Shown piece by piece: positions 40,255-49,038 of a DNA stretch of 64,000 bases; the first letter of the stretch is position 1; every line of letters starts with the position of its first letter. Position numbers and translations under genes: made by a program. Source of the stretch: Nanobdellota archaeon. Its GTDB lineage: Archaea > Nanobdellota > Nanobdellia > Pacearchaeales > GW2011-AR1. The DNA lies in assembly GCA_030698805.1 (NCBI GenBank), contig JAUYMA010000006.1, positions 31,092-95,091 on the forward strand, read 5' to 3'. The notes under the pieces were generated by a model, which was given only the letters and a program-made list of their open reading frames with translations, had not been told where the DNA came from and ran no database searches.

Positions 40255-40719
40255 ATGAAAAAAAGAGGGGGCAAAGCAAAATGTTTATTCTGTGATTTTG
40301 CCCAAGGCATATCGCAAAAGCATAGAAATGGCCATTCTTTCTCAAAGCTAAAAGAAACCAAGAATACCTTGTCTTTTCTTTCTCTTGACAGCCCCATCAA
40401 TCATGATGCTCATATTCTGGTTATTCCAAAAAATCATTATGAAAATTTCCACGAAGTTCCGAATAATATAAAACACGAACTATCTGAACACATTTCTCTC
40501 ATAGGGAGCTTTATAAAAAAACGCCATGAGGGATATAATATTTTATTAAATAACGGCAAGGCAGCGGGCCAGTACGTCGAGCATTGCCATTTCCATTTGA
40601 TTCCTCGGGATTTAAACGATAAGATTAAGATAGAGATCTGGAGAAGGAAAAGGATCTCAAAAAATAAATTTGAAGATCTCGCGCGTAGAACTAAAAAGCA
40701 ATTAGAGTCTAATTTCTAA
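40255..40719 (+). CDS. HIT-family nucleotide-binding protein
   Basis: 154 residues. A CxxC zinc motif at the start ('KCLFCDFAQG') and the His-triad 'VEHCHFHLIPR' in the C-terminal half. Family members hydrolyse AMP or nucleoside phosphoramidates. Substrate unknown. Diverges from gatA. Confidence 0.85.
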   Translation: MKKRGGKAKCLFCDFAQGISQKHRNGHSFSKLKETKNTLSFLSLDSPINHDAHILVIPKNHYENFHEVPNNIKHELSEHISLIGSFIKKRHEGYNILLNNGKAAGQYVEHCHFHLIPRDLNDKIKIEIWRRKRISKNKFEDLARRTKKQLESNF

Positions 40720-41080
40720 AATGTCCGACAATGCCTGCAAAAACAACAGTTTCTAAATAGCCAATTAACAAGCCTGCATCTAAGAAAAATGAATAATCCT
40801 TAATAAAAAGAGGCACCGTGATAATAGCATCCAATACAATTCCAATAATTGCAAAATAGATTCCTAACATTAACCCTTCTCGCACATCTCTCTTTATCCT
40901 CCCACTTTTAAAATAAAGCAAACTTACAAATGTGGCGAATATAGCGACTGAAATATAATGCAAAATAGAATAAAAAAGATCTTCTCCATCCAGATTAAAC
41001 CCAAACATCAAAATGCTTACTTCAAAGAAAATTAAAATCCAGAGTAAAGCTCCAAAATAAGTTCCCTTTTTCCAATTCAT
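40709..41080 (-). CDS. four-helix membrane protein, unknown
   Basis: 123 residues with four predicted membrane helices (about 6-26, 38-57, 70-92, 98-118). Short charged loops; a basic inside loop 'SGRIKRDVREG'. No recognised motif. Convergent overlap of 11 nt with the HIT gene. Confidence 0.55.
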   Translation of the reverse strand: MNWKKGTYFGALLWILIFFEVSILMFGFNLDGEDLFYSILHYISVAIFATFVSLLYFKSGRIKRDVREGLMLGIYFAIIGIVLDAIITVPLFIKDYSFFLDAGLLIGYLETVVFAGIVGHFRN

Positions 41081-41115
41081 ATTTTCTCTAAGTATAAGAA
41101 ATATATAAAACTATG

Positions 41116-42270
41116 TTAGATTACGGCTTGTGCATTGGCCTCTGCTTGGATTTCTTGCCTTATCTCTGCTTCCGTAGCGTCTTTTTCGCTGGCTAGAAAC
41201 GCCCACCAAGGCTTCTTTGCCCCTATAATTTGGCCTGTTTCAGCATCAACTTTGGCTTGAACCATCATCTTCTTCTTAAATAAAAATAAGACTCTTGAAT
41301 CTTTCTCAGTCTTAACTTCGTAAGCTAGTCGTGTTTTACTTCCTTCGCCAACTTCCTTTAATACCACTGTGCAATTTCTCTCTAAACATTTAGCTCTTAA
41401 TCTAGTTAGAGCTACTTCTGAAGCTCGATCAGGCATAATCTTTATACTGGCGTTTTGACCATTTGATAATCTAGCTCTTAAATTAGTAACATTGCCATTT
41501 AAATCATCTGCGGTAATATTGACTTTGTATTTTGCATTTATTCTTCCCACAAGAATTTCCTTATCGCTCCCAGCCAATTCCCTAACAGTTATATTTCTGC
41601 CTTCGAAATGCATCCACCCTCTTTGTCTTGCTAAATCAGAAAGCCTCATAGCTGCCCTCTCTTCTCTCATCATTGCGAGTTGGGCCCTTAAATCCATCTC
41701 GATCAAATCCCTTACTTCTTTTCTTATTGTTTTATTATCCAAATCATTAACGCTAAGATTTAATCCATATCGAGAATTTATTCTAGCTACAGTCTCCTGC
41801 TTCTGTGATAAAGTCATATTCTGGATAAACAAGCTCAAGTTTGCCATAAAAGAAGCTCTAGTATCTGCTCGCATAATTGCAACAGGATTATTTCCAGCGA
41901 TGCCTGCCCGCATGGCCCTCATCTCTTCTAGAATGCTTTCTCTCACTTCTAATCTCATCCTCATGCTTTCAATATCTGAGAGGGTTAAATTCAAACCAAA
42001 TCGAGCGTTTAGTTTATTGAGCAAGATATTTTTTCTTTCTAAAGGAAGTCCTCTCACATAACTGTTTACATCTGATCCTGCTTCAACAGTTCCATTTGTG
42101 CCGGCACTACTGCTAGCACTTGCGTCAAATCCTGTACCTGCTCCGATTCCTCCAGCATTTACAGTTGCTCCGGCTCTCACACTTGAATCTAATTCGTAAG
42201 CTTGAGAATTAATGAAGCCAAAAGCAAGCAGAAAAATTGTTGCACACAAAACAAATATCGCCCTTTTCAT
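41116..42270 (-). CDS. secreted protein with three 79-residue repeats
   Basis: 384 residues from ATG 42270; TTG at 42285 would add five. Signal peptide 'MKRAIFVLCATIFLLAFGFINSQA'-like pattern, cleavage likely after about residue 24. Low-complexity Ala/Gly/Ser stretch (30-70). Then three motifs of the form 'x-N/R-x-N-A/S-R/K-Y/F-x-L/V-N-L/I-x-x-x-D-L/I' at about 83-101, 161-179 and 241-259, spaced 78-80 residues with charged helices between. C-terminal domain has two Cys ('KCLERNCTVV'). Surface or secreted helical-repeat protein, not recognised. Confidence 0.65.
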   Translation of the reverse strand: MKRAIFVLCATIFLLAFGFINSQAYELDSSVRAGATVNAGGIGAGTGFDASASSSAGTNGTVEAGSDVNSYVRGLPLERKNILLNKLNARFGLNLTLSDIESMRMRLEVRESILEEMRAMRAGIAGNNPVAIMRADTRASFMANLSLFIQNMTLSQKQETVARINSRYGLNLSVNDLDNKTIRKEVRDLIEMDLRAQLAMMREERAAMRLSDLARQRGWMHFEGRNITVRELAGSDKEILVGRINAKYKVNITADDLNGNVTNLRARLSNGQNASIKIMPDRASEVALTRLRAKCLERNCTVVLKEVGEGSKTRLAYEVKTEKDSRVLFLFKKKMMVQAKVDAETGQIIGAKKPWWAFLASEKDATEAEIRQEIQAEANAQAVI

Positions 42271-42315
42271 AAAGCTCTCAAACAATTATTATATATAAAC
42301 CTTATGCAAAAAAAA

Positions 42316-42858
42316 TCACCATTCCACTTTGCTTACCTTTCTCTTGACATATAAGATCTCTTGTAATTCATAAAATTCTAAGCTAGTTTCAACCTGATCG
42401 CTGAAATACCTCAGTTGATAATCCTTATCCGCATTAGGATCAAATAATTCTATAGCCATTTCCTTTGTCTTTCCATGATCTATCATGACATAGTGAGCAT
42501 CCACTTCAAGTTGCTTATCATCAACTCTGACTTTATCCCCTTTCTTTATTGCTGAAACTGCTTTGGAGGCTTTTATAGTGACTTCGCTATCTCCCAACTC
42601 TTCTCCGCCATTCTCAATCTTCTCTAATTCTTCAAGATCTTCCTCGGCATCGTCAAGCTCTTCTTCTAAATCTTCTTCCTTCTTTTTCTTCTGTTTTCGA
42701 GGCTTGCTTTCACCATATTCCACATCTTCATCGTCAGCAAAAGCATCGTCTAAATCCATGCCAGAATTCGCTTCTTCTTTCTTTACCTCTTTAGAATTCT
42801 TAGTAACTTTCTTTTCAGCTTTCTTCTTTGGTTTGTTTTTGCTCTTAGTTTTCACCAT
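42316..42858 (-). CDS. charged protein of unknown function
   Basis: 180 residues. Residues 1-87 are low-complexity: Lys-rich (1-30), then Asp/Glu-rich with coiled-coil potential. The last 90 residues form an ordered beta-rich domain ('KGDKVRVDDKQLEVDAHYVMIDHGKTKEM' pattern and 'YELQEILYVKRKVSKVEW'). No family recognised. Overlaps the GatC-like gene upstream by 7 nt, so they are co-expressed. Confidence 0.55.
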   Translation of the reverse strand: MVKTKSKNKPKKKAEKKVTKNSKEVKKEEANSGMDLDDAFADDEDVEYGESKPRKQKKKKEEDLEEELDDAEEDLEELEKIENGGEELGDSEVTIKASKAVSAIKKGDKVRVDDKQLEVDAHYVMIDHGKTKEMAIELFDPNADKDYQLRYFSDQVETSLEFYELQEILYVKRKVSKVEW

Positions 42859-43094
42859 TTTTTCTTCTCAGCGATTATATTGTCTTTATTCTTGAAAGGC
42901 GCATTATCAAACATAATTTCCCTAAAACTACTTTCCCCTCCAGATCCGACACCCTCCTCCCTAGATCCTCCTTCATTCTTTTTAAATTCTTTCTTTTGAA
43001 TCTTAACTTTTTGTAAAACTTTGGAAAAGTTTTCAAGTATTTCCTGGGCCTGTTTCCTTACTTTTTCCCTCTCTTGTTCGCTTAATTGTGCCAT
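42852..43094 (-). CDS. gatC: GatC-like subunit of tRNA amidotransferase
   Basis: 80 residues. Helical N-terminus ('QEREKVRKQAQEILENFSKVLQ') then a flexible middle and the C-terminal element 'MFDNAPFKNKDNIIAEKKKW'. GatC of related archaea often ends with a 'NAP...IIAEKKxW' pattern and bridges GatA and GatB. Sequence is short and divergent, so this is inference from pattern and from the presence of gatA and gatB nearby. Overlaps the charged protein gene downstream. Confidence 0.6.
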   Translation of the reverse strand: MAQLSEQEREKVRKQAQEILENFSKVLQKVKIQKKEFKKNEGGSREEGVGSGGESSFREIMFDNAPFKNKDNIIAEKKKW

Positions 43095-43124
43095 ATCTCC
43101 AAGAAGAATGTATTCTTTATAAAT

Positions 43125-43991
43125 TTACTTCTTGACTCCAAATTTAACCTTAATTTTACCATTCACCTCATTAATTTCCGCAATTGCATATTGCCTATCG
43201 TGCATAGAACCGGGATTTACGCAAATAGTTCTCCCTATCTTTTGTATCCCTCTACCTTCATGAATATGCCCTCCGATCGCAAGAACCGGCTGCCATTTGT
43301 CTATAACCTTTCTAGTCAGCTTAGAACCGTAATGCTCTCCTCTTACAGATTCATGAGCTTTCATACTAATCTTGTCTAGTTTAGTGTTATAAGGCACATT
43401 GTGTGAAATAAATATTAATTTTCTCCCTTTATTTTGTTTTCTTAATTTTCTGAAGATTTGATCTAAAATATGTTTATGTTTCTTAAAGGATTTACTTTTA
43501 ACCTGGCCTGGGAAACTATGCCCTCTCATTCCAACAAAAATATAATTTTTGATTTTAACCCAAGAATAGTTTACTAAATGCACATTTCTATAATTCTTTA
43601 TTAAGCCTAAAAAATAATCTTTCCTATTCTCATCAAAATCCCAATTATCTTTAGATTTTTTAATCTGTTTTAGGTCTGCAACATCGTCAGGATCAGGGTA
43701 ATCTACATTGCCCAGGACCGTAACCACTGGAACAGGTAATTTATTCATTTTTTTTAAAACTCCTTCCCCTTTTCTTAAATCTCCTTTTATCAATTGTTTA
43801 TACTTTTGTTTTCCGATAAACTCCCACAATCCGAGATCCTTATCAAAACAATGTTTAAACCATAATTTCCTATAAGCAAATGGAAGATAATCTCCATTAG
43901 ATATTACCAAATCTATTTTCTCTTTCTTTATTAAATCTTTAAATTTTTTTGGAAATTCTCCATGGAAATCGCCGATTACTAAAAATTTCAT
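43125..43991 (-). CDS. metallophosphoesterase
   Basis: 288 residues. Calcineurin-like motifs: DFHGE at the start ('VIGDFHGEF'), 'VISNGDYLPF', 'VTVLGNVDYPD', 'IFISHNVPYN', and 'AIGGHIHEGRG'. It is more divergent and longer than the copy at 5470. It has a Lys-rich insert (about 195-215). Substrate unknown. Confidence 0.8.
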   Translation of the reverse strand: MKFLVIGDFHGEFPKKFKDLIKKEKIDLVISNGDYLPFAYRKLWFKHCFDKDLGLWEFIGKQKYKQLIKGDLRKGEGVLKKMNKLPVPVVTVLGNVDYPDPDDVADLKQIKKSKDNWDFDENRKDYFLGLIKNYRNVHLVNYSWVKIKNYIFVGMRGHSFPGQVKSKSFKKHKHILDQIFRKLRKQNKGRKLIFISHNVPYNTKLDKISMKAHESVRGEHYGSKLTRKVIDKWQPVLAIGGHIHEGRGIQKIGRTICVNPGSMHDRQYAIAEINEVNGKIKVKFGVKK

Positions 43992-44029
43992 AACTCTAAG
44001 AATCTCTGGAACTATAAAAGGCTTATTGA

Positions 44030-44401
44030 TTAAATCTGCCTTCTCTCAACTTTATCTGGATACTTGGAAGCGTACAATAACTTTAAAGAATCACGAAATA
44101 AACTACCTGACAATAAATCTACAGGCGAAGACTCGCAGACCGAAGCTAATAGTTCAGAATCATATCTTCTTACGCGTCTCGCAGCATGTTTTAAAACGCC
44201 GATATAAAATGAATCAAAATGTTTCATATCTCGCGGTGCGCATGATTCTGCCCGAGACGAAAGAGAATGGCCATTTACACCTCCCAAATCAAGAGATTGC
44301 ACTAACGAAGAATCTCCAATAAAAGTCTCACTTAAAATTGCGCGAACATAAGCTTTTTGCGTCTCATTTGCTGGATCTGGAGGTTCTTCTTGAATTTCCA
44401 C
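44030..44401 (-). CDS. unknown protein with the GVLKHA motif
   Basis: 123 residues with GTG start at 44401 (no better start nearby). Acidic N-terminus, then 'HFDSFYIGVLKHAARRVRRYD' at about 62-82, matching the gene at 49039-49395 in the pattern K-[HR]-[FY]-[DE]-x4-G-V-L-K-H-A-x-x-R. Two Cys. No other similarity is recognised. Flanked by the unknown gene at 44449. Confidence 0.5.
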   Translation of the reverse strand: MEIQEEPPDPANETQKAYVRAILSETFIGDSSLVQSLDLGGVNGHSLSSRAESCAPRDMKHFDSFYIGVLKHAARRVRRYDSELLASVCESSPVDLLSGSLFRDSLKLLYASKYPDKVERRQI

Positions 44402-44448
44402 TTTGCTTGGTTATTTTTTTATTAAAAATAAGTATTTAAAACTATTCC

Positions 44449-45069
44449 CTATAATTGCCAAGCAGTAACCATTCCTTGTTCTGCTCTTTCCTTTTGTTCT
44501 CTTTCTTTTCTCATCTCTAAAAGTCTATCCCAAGATTCCTTGGCCCAAGGATAAGAAATTTCCTCGCGAAAAGCATCTCTCTTCAAAACCCAATAAGCTC
44601 TAAATTGCCCAGACATACCGCTTACCATCTCATATTCTTCTTCTCTTGTAGGAAAATTCCCTGTGTCATTATGATGATTAGAAAAAGCAGTCCATGACCA
44701 GACACTTTGTTGTAAGCGATAGTCTTCAAGGTTGAAGTATCCCTGAGATAATCTGGAAAGAAATCTTTCATGTTGTTCCTGGTTCATTGCCCTAGCAGTA
44801 GCAATCAGCCAATAGTCTTGCGGAGTAAATTCAATAACCTTAAATTCTGCAGCATTTAAACCTCGCGCCCTAATCTCTTTTAACTCCCCTGGAGAAACTA
44901 AATTATTGCCTAAAAGCCAGGAATAAACTCTTCTCCCCCTCGAAGTATGGATCTCCTGAGGTACATTACTACCGTAAGGAACAGAAAAATCATAAGATTG
45001 CACAAATTGATCTACAGAAATATCTTGTTCACCTCTTCCATCACTCGCAACAGTAGGCATTGCGATCAT
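44449..45069 (-). CDS. unknown protein
   Basis: 206 residues; ATGs at 45069 and 45060. A TATA-like cttaaatatag lies about 25 nt upstream of 45069, favouring that start. Rich in Trp (7) and Arg, mostly helical in the second half ('WAKESWDRLLEMRKEREQKERAEQ'). No membrane segment, no Cys. Not recognised. Next to the GVLKHA gene on the same strand. Confidence 0.5.
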   Translation of the reverse strand: MIAMPTVASDGRGEQDISVDQFVQSYDFSVPYGSNVPQEIHTSRGRRVYSWLLGNNLVSPGELKEIRARGLNAAEFKVIEFTPQDYWLIATARAMNQEQHERFLSRLSQGYFNLEDYRLQQSVWSWTAFSNHHNDTGNFPTREEEYEMVSGMSGQFRAYWVLKRDAFREEISYPWAKESWDRLLEMRKEREQKERAEQGMVTAWQL

Positions 45070-45099
45070 TATTAAACTAATAAGCTTCTATATTTAAGA

Positions 45100-46500
45100 T
45101 TAACTCTTTTTGCCTTTCTCTTTTTCCTTCGGCAAATCCAATTTAATATGCAGATCCTTCAATTGATTTTCGCTTACTTCGCTAGGAGCTTCAAGCATTG
45201 TCTCCCGTCCATCTGAATTCTTGGGAAATGCAATAACTTCTCTGATAGATTCGGCATTTAATATCAACTGCATAAGCCTATCAACCCCTATAGCTATACC
45301 GCCGTGTTCTGGAGCCCCAAACTTAAGAGCATCTAATAAAAACTTGAATTTCTTCTCTTGATCTTCTTTGCTAATTTTAAGGATCTCAAAAACTTTCTGC
45401 TGAACTTCCTTGTCATGAATTCTTATACTGCCCCCTCCAATCTCCACACCATTCAAAACAATATCATAGGCCCAGCTTCTTGCTTTCTCAGGATTTTTCT
45501 TAAAGTCTTCCATATTCGGAGAAGTGAAAGGATGATGATTAGCAACATATTTCTTATCTTCCTCAGAATACTGGAAAAGAGGAAAATCAACAACCCACAA
45601 AAATGCATATTCATAAGGATTATTCTTGTCTTTTCTCATATCAGGTCTGTCGTTCCCATAATTTTTCATTGAATCTTCATAAGTCATTCGAGGGAAAGGA
45701 GTCTTAATGTCAACATTCAATACTTCTTTCCAAATCTTTTTCAGCAATCCCTCAATAAGTTCAATTATATGCTCTTGATTGACAAAAGACATTTCAATAT
45801 CTATTTGAGTAAATTCAGGTTGCCGATCTTTCCTTAAATCTTCATCCCTTAAGCATCTGGCAATTTGATAATATCTTTCCATACCTGCAACCATTAAAAG
45901 TTGTTTAAACAACTGAGGAGATTCAGGTAATGCCCAGAATTTGCCGGCATCTGTTCTAGAAGGCACAATAAAGTTTCTCGCTCCCCCAGGAGTATATTTT
46001 ACAAGCATGGGAGTCTCAATTTCAGTAAAATTCTTGCTATCAAGGTATTCTCGTGTAGCTTGGAATAATTTGGCTCGGGCCTTTAAATTTTTTTGCATCT
46101 GAGGTCTTCTCAAATCAAGATACCTATACTTTAATCTAACTTCCTCTCCAACTTCTTTATTATCCAGTTCAAAAGGCAAAGGTGGGCAAATATTATAGAT
46201 TTCTAATTTTTCTATTCCCAATTCTACTTTCCCAGTAGTCACCTTATCGTTTTCTGTTCCCTTAGGCCTTAAATTAACGCTGCCTTCAACACTAACGCTG
46301 CTTTCTTTAGTCAGCTTTTTGGCTTCATCAAATATTTCCTTATTCTTTGCAGAAACAACTGTTTGAATAGTTCCTGAAATATCCCGGATGTCTAAGAAAA
46401 CGAGCTTGCCATGCTCTCTTACAGTGTCAACCCAACCCTTGACAACTACTTTCTGCCCGACATTTTTGTCACTCAAATCTCCAATGTGAATTCTTTCCAT
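45100..46500 (-). CDS. aspS: aspartyl-tRNA synthetase, bacterial-type, lacking the GAD insert
   Basis: 466 residues. The OB anticodon-binding domain is N-terminal; class II core motifs 'RYLDLRRPQMQ', 'CLRDEDLRKDRQPEFTQIDIEM' and 'GIAIGVDRLMQL' are present. 'FLWVVDFPLFQYSEE' and 'HHPFTSP' are bacterial AspRS marks, but the normal GAD domain of over 100 residues between 'YGNDRPDMR' and 'FLWVVDFPLF' is missing, leaving about ten residues. The Asp-tRNA product goes to translation and, if mis-charged on tRNA-Asn, to GatCAB. 45 nt downstream of gatE. Confidence 0.95.
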   Translation of the reverse strand: MERIHIGDLSDKNVGQKVVVKGWVDTVREHGKLVFLDIRDISGTIQTVVSAKNKEIFDEAKKLTKESSVSVEGSVNLRPKGTENDKVTTGKVELGIEKLEIYNICPPLPFELDNKEVGEEVRLKYRYLDLRRPQMQKNLKARAKLFQATREYLDSKNFTEIETPMLVKYTPGGARNFIVPSRTDAGKFWALPESPQLFKQLLMVAGMERYYQIARCLRDEDLRKDRQPEFTQIDIEMSFVNQEHIIELIEGLLKKIWKEVLNVDIKTPFPRMTYEDSMKNYGNDRPDMRKDKNNPYEYAFLWVVDFPLFQYSEEDKKYVANHHPFTSPNMEDFKKNPEKARSWAYDIVLNGVEIGGGSIRIHDKEVQQKVFEILKISKEDQEKKFKFLLDALKFGAPEHGGIAIGVDRLMQLILNAESIREVIAFPKNSDGRETMLEAPSEVSENQLKDLHIKLDLPKEKEKGKKS

Positions 46501-46545
46501 ACTTCTTCTACAAAATACCTCTTTTTAACCTTTATTGTTAACCTT

Positions 46546-47985
46546 TTATTTAACTAGTCTATCCAGGATTTCCATTGCCTTTCTTTTATCTACATCTTTC
46601 CCAAGCTTGGCAATAACTAGGCCCATATATGCTCCTCCTCTCAACCCTGGTTTCTCAGAGACAATCTTTCTTATTTCTTCCTCTAATTTATTATCATCTA
46701 TCTTATCAAATTTTAATGCGTCTTCAACACTTTTTCCATCTCCTGCAATTTTCCATAATATCCCTTTTACATCTCCCTCATTAATTTTCCCCTTAATCAA
46801 GGCTTCTAAAACTTCTTCCAAAACTCTCTCATTTAATATTCCTTTGATCTCTTCGAAACTCTTTTTCAATTTAGAGGCAAATTCATTTCTCCAAAGAACG
46901 ACTGCCTTGGCAATAAGGTTTGCATCTTTATCATAAACCTTAATCAAAGCTTCAAACTCATCCAAGTTGCCGTCTAAGATTAAATTAACCATCTCATCAC
47001 TCAAACCTCTCTTCTTCAACTCTTCCTTAATTTCCTGCTTCAGTTTGGGCAAGTTCTTCTTTAATTCATTTATCCGATCTCTCCCAATTCGAAGTAAAGG
47101 CAAGTCTGTCTCAGGATACATTCTTGCTCCTCCAGGCATTGGCCTTAAGAATTCAGTGCTGCCGTCGTCCTTAGAATTCCTAACTTCACCATTATTCTTT
47201 CCCTTCTTCAATTCCTCGCCTTGCCTTTCAATCTCTTTCTTTACAGTATCAATCATGATACGAGGATCCTGAAATCCTTTTACCTCTACTCTGTCGTGTC
47301 CCTTAATACTAATATTCAAGTCCTGCCTAATAGTTCCAATTCCCCTCTTAACTTTGCAAGCTCTCAAAACCTCTCCAATCTTTAAAGCGCATTCTTTAAT
47401 TTTCTCAGGAGTATCAAGTTCAGGTTTAGTGGCAATTTCTATTAAAGGAATTCCCAATCTATCTAGCCTATAAGTCGCACTCTTTTCATCTCTTTTTACA
47501 ATTCTTGCAGCATCTTCTTCCAAACAAAGAGTCGCAATTCCCACTTTTCCAAAGGAGGTTTCGATATATCCATCGTGCGCCAACAGCACAGTTCTTTGAA
47601 ATCCTGAAGTATTGGAACCATCAATTACAGTCTTCCTCATTATCTGGCTAACTGGATAAATTTCACAATTCAAAAGTAAAGCAACTTTCAAAGTTTCATC
47701 TAAAGCTTGCTCATTGATAAATTTAGGAGGCTCCTCATCAAGTTCGATTAAACAAGTGCTGTCATTATATCCCTCATAAATGAATTCCCTATCGATTGCA
47801 GCTTCGTGCTTTACTGCCTCATCAACTGATCCAGTCTCTCCAGCAACAGCATGCAATCGTCTCTTTATTTTAAAGTGCGGCTCATCGCTCCTCAAAAAGC
47901 TAGGACATTTGCAAAATAATTTACCAGTATCAAGCTGTTGATGTATTTCTAATCCTGCTTTTAGCCCCAATTTAACATAATCCAT
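46546..47985 (-). CDS. gatE: glutamyl-tRNA(Gln) amidotransferase subunit E without the GAD insert
   Basis: 479 residues; GatE is usually about 610-630. The start 'KLGLKAGLEIHQQLDTGKLFCKCP' is GatE-type. Cradle and helical domains and a YqeY-like tail are present. Between 'EIERQGEELKKGK' and 'DGSTEFLRPMPGGARMYPETD' the AspRS-like (GAD) insert is absent. With GatD (53.5 kb) it converts Glu-tRNA(Gln) to Gln-tRNA(Gln). Followed by aspS. Confidence 0.93.
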   Translation of the reverse strand: MDYVKLGLKAGLEIHQQLDTGKLFCKCPSFLRSDEPHFKIKRRLHAVAGETGSVDEAVKHEAAIDREFIYEGYNDSTCLIELDEEPPKFINEQALDETLKVALLLNCEIYPVSQIMRKTVIDGSNTSGFQRTVLLAHDGYIETSFGKVGIATLCLEEDAARIVKRDEKSATYRLDRLGIPLIEIATKPELDTPEKIKECALKIGEVLRACKVKRGIGTIRQDLNISIKGHDRVEVKGFQDPRIMIDTVKKEIERQGEELKKGKNNGEVRNSKDDGSTEFLRPMPGGARMYPETDLPLLRIGRDRINELKKNLPKLKQEIKEELKKRGLSDEMVNLILDGNLDEFEALIKVYDKDANLIAKAVVLWRNEFASKLKKSFEEIKGILNERVLEEVLEALIKGKINEGDVKGILWKIAGDGKSVEDALKFDKIDDNKLEEEIRKIVSEKPGLRGGAYMGLVIAKLGKDVDKRKAMEILDRLVK

Positions 47986-48033
47986 AATAAGAACTAGAAA
48001 AGAGCATTATTAAAATTTATTGAAAAAGAATTC

Positions 48034-48957
48034 TCATTCAGGTACATACTTATTGGCTTCAAATACTCTTGCCATTGTGGCAGGGACTACATCTGAAGGG
48101 TTTTTCCCAACATGTCTTGCCAAAGATTGCAAGAAACCTAAATAGACTGGAGTCAATACATAATCTTTAACTTTAGGAGAAAATCTAACATATCCTCCCC
48201 TTCCTTGAGGTTCAGGAAGAGTCTCAAATCTGACTGGGCAATAATCTGGGTTGTCCATAGTAATAATTTTTTCAATTTCCACAGGGATAACTCTGCCAGC
48301 TGTTTTGGCTTGTTCATATTCTAAGTTACGATGGTCTTTCTTTTTTGAATCTTCAATACCAATTGTAGTATAAGGCAATCTTTGAGAAAAACCTCCTTTT
48401 ATAAAATCAACAATTTGACGAGAATCTTCGTGAAGTGACCTTGTATCATCTCGATAACTTCCTTTCAAGACCTTCTCTCTTATTTGAGCAATTTGAGAGG
48501 CATAAGCATTTTCAGACAAAATATCAATGTCCCTTAAGGCCCCTAAAGCAACATCATTCTCAAAAGAGTGGGATCTTTCCACAAGATCCTGCCTCAATTC
48601 TCTTTTCTTCCTCTGAGTAGCTTCATCAACATTGGCCAAACACCTAATTACAGATGCTCCACTTACTACTTCATCAATAGCCATAACTTTAGGGAAAGAA
48701 TGTGGAGAGTCTACAACATCATCTAAGAATCCTTTATACCATCTCTGTATAGATTTGCCCACATCGCAGATTCTGCTAGAAGCAGGCATATATCTAACTT
48801 TAGAAATATCAAAATCTTGAGAGACTATGGCCATGGCGTCAATAAAAGGCACGGATCCAAGCATAGGGGCAACTATATAATCAGGATCAAGTTGCTTAAA
48901 GGTCTCAGCAGCCTGAAGCATGGCGTCCACATATGAAGTGAATATTCTATTACTCAT
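48034..48957 (-). CDS. phosphoribosyltransferase-like protein, unknown
   Basis: 307 residues. The segment 'PKVMAIDEVVSGASVIRCL' (about 90-108) resembles the PRPP-binding loop 'hhhhDEVxxSGxTh' of type I phosphoribosyltransferases, and 'VAPMLGSVPFIDAM' (about 30-43) the hood strand. The rest, with a long charged helical insert (130-190), is not recognised. Enzyme activity is inference only. Confidence 0.5.
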   Translation of the reverse strand: MSNRIFTSYVDAMLQAAETFKQLDPDYIVAPMLGSVPFIDAMAIVSQDFDISKVRYMPASSRICDVGKSIQRWYKGFLDDVVDSPHSFPKVMAIDEVVSGASVIRCLANVDEATQRKKRELRQDLVERSHSFENDVALGALRDIDILSENAYASQIAQIREKVLKGSYRDDTRSLHEDSRQIVDFIKGGFSQRLPYTTIGIEDSKKKDHRNLEYEQAKTAGRVIPVEIEKIITMDNPDYCPVRFETLPEPQGRGGYVRFSPKVKDYVLTPVYLGFLQSLARHVGKNPSDVVPATMARVFEANKYVPE

Positions 48958-49038
48958 AAAGTTTGTAAAGAAACCCCATATTTAAACCTTTCTTTTGTAA
49001 CCTCTTGCAAGTTACAACAATTTCTTATTTTATTAATA

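Noticed and set aside
41492..42061. Plus-strand open frame of 189 codons
   Set aside because: Antisense to the repeat-bearing secreted protein, whose periodic motifs and signal peptide prove the other strand.
44026..44322. Plus-strand open frame opposite the GVLKHA gene
   Set aside because: The minus-strand product shares a motif with a second gene, so the plus frame is probably a shadow. The evidence is modest.
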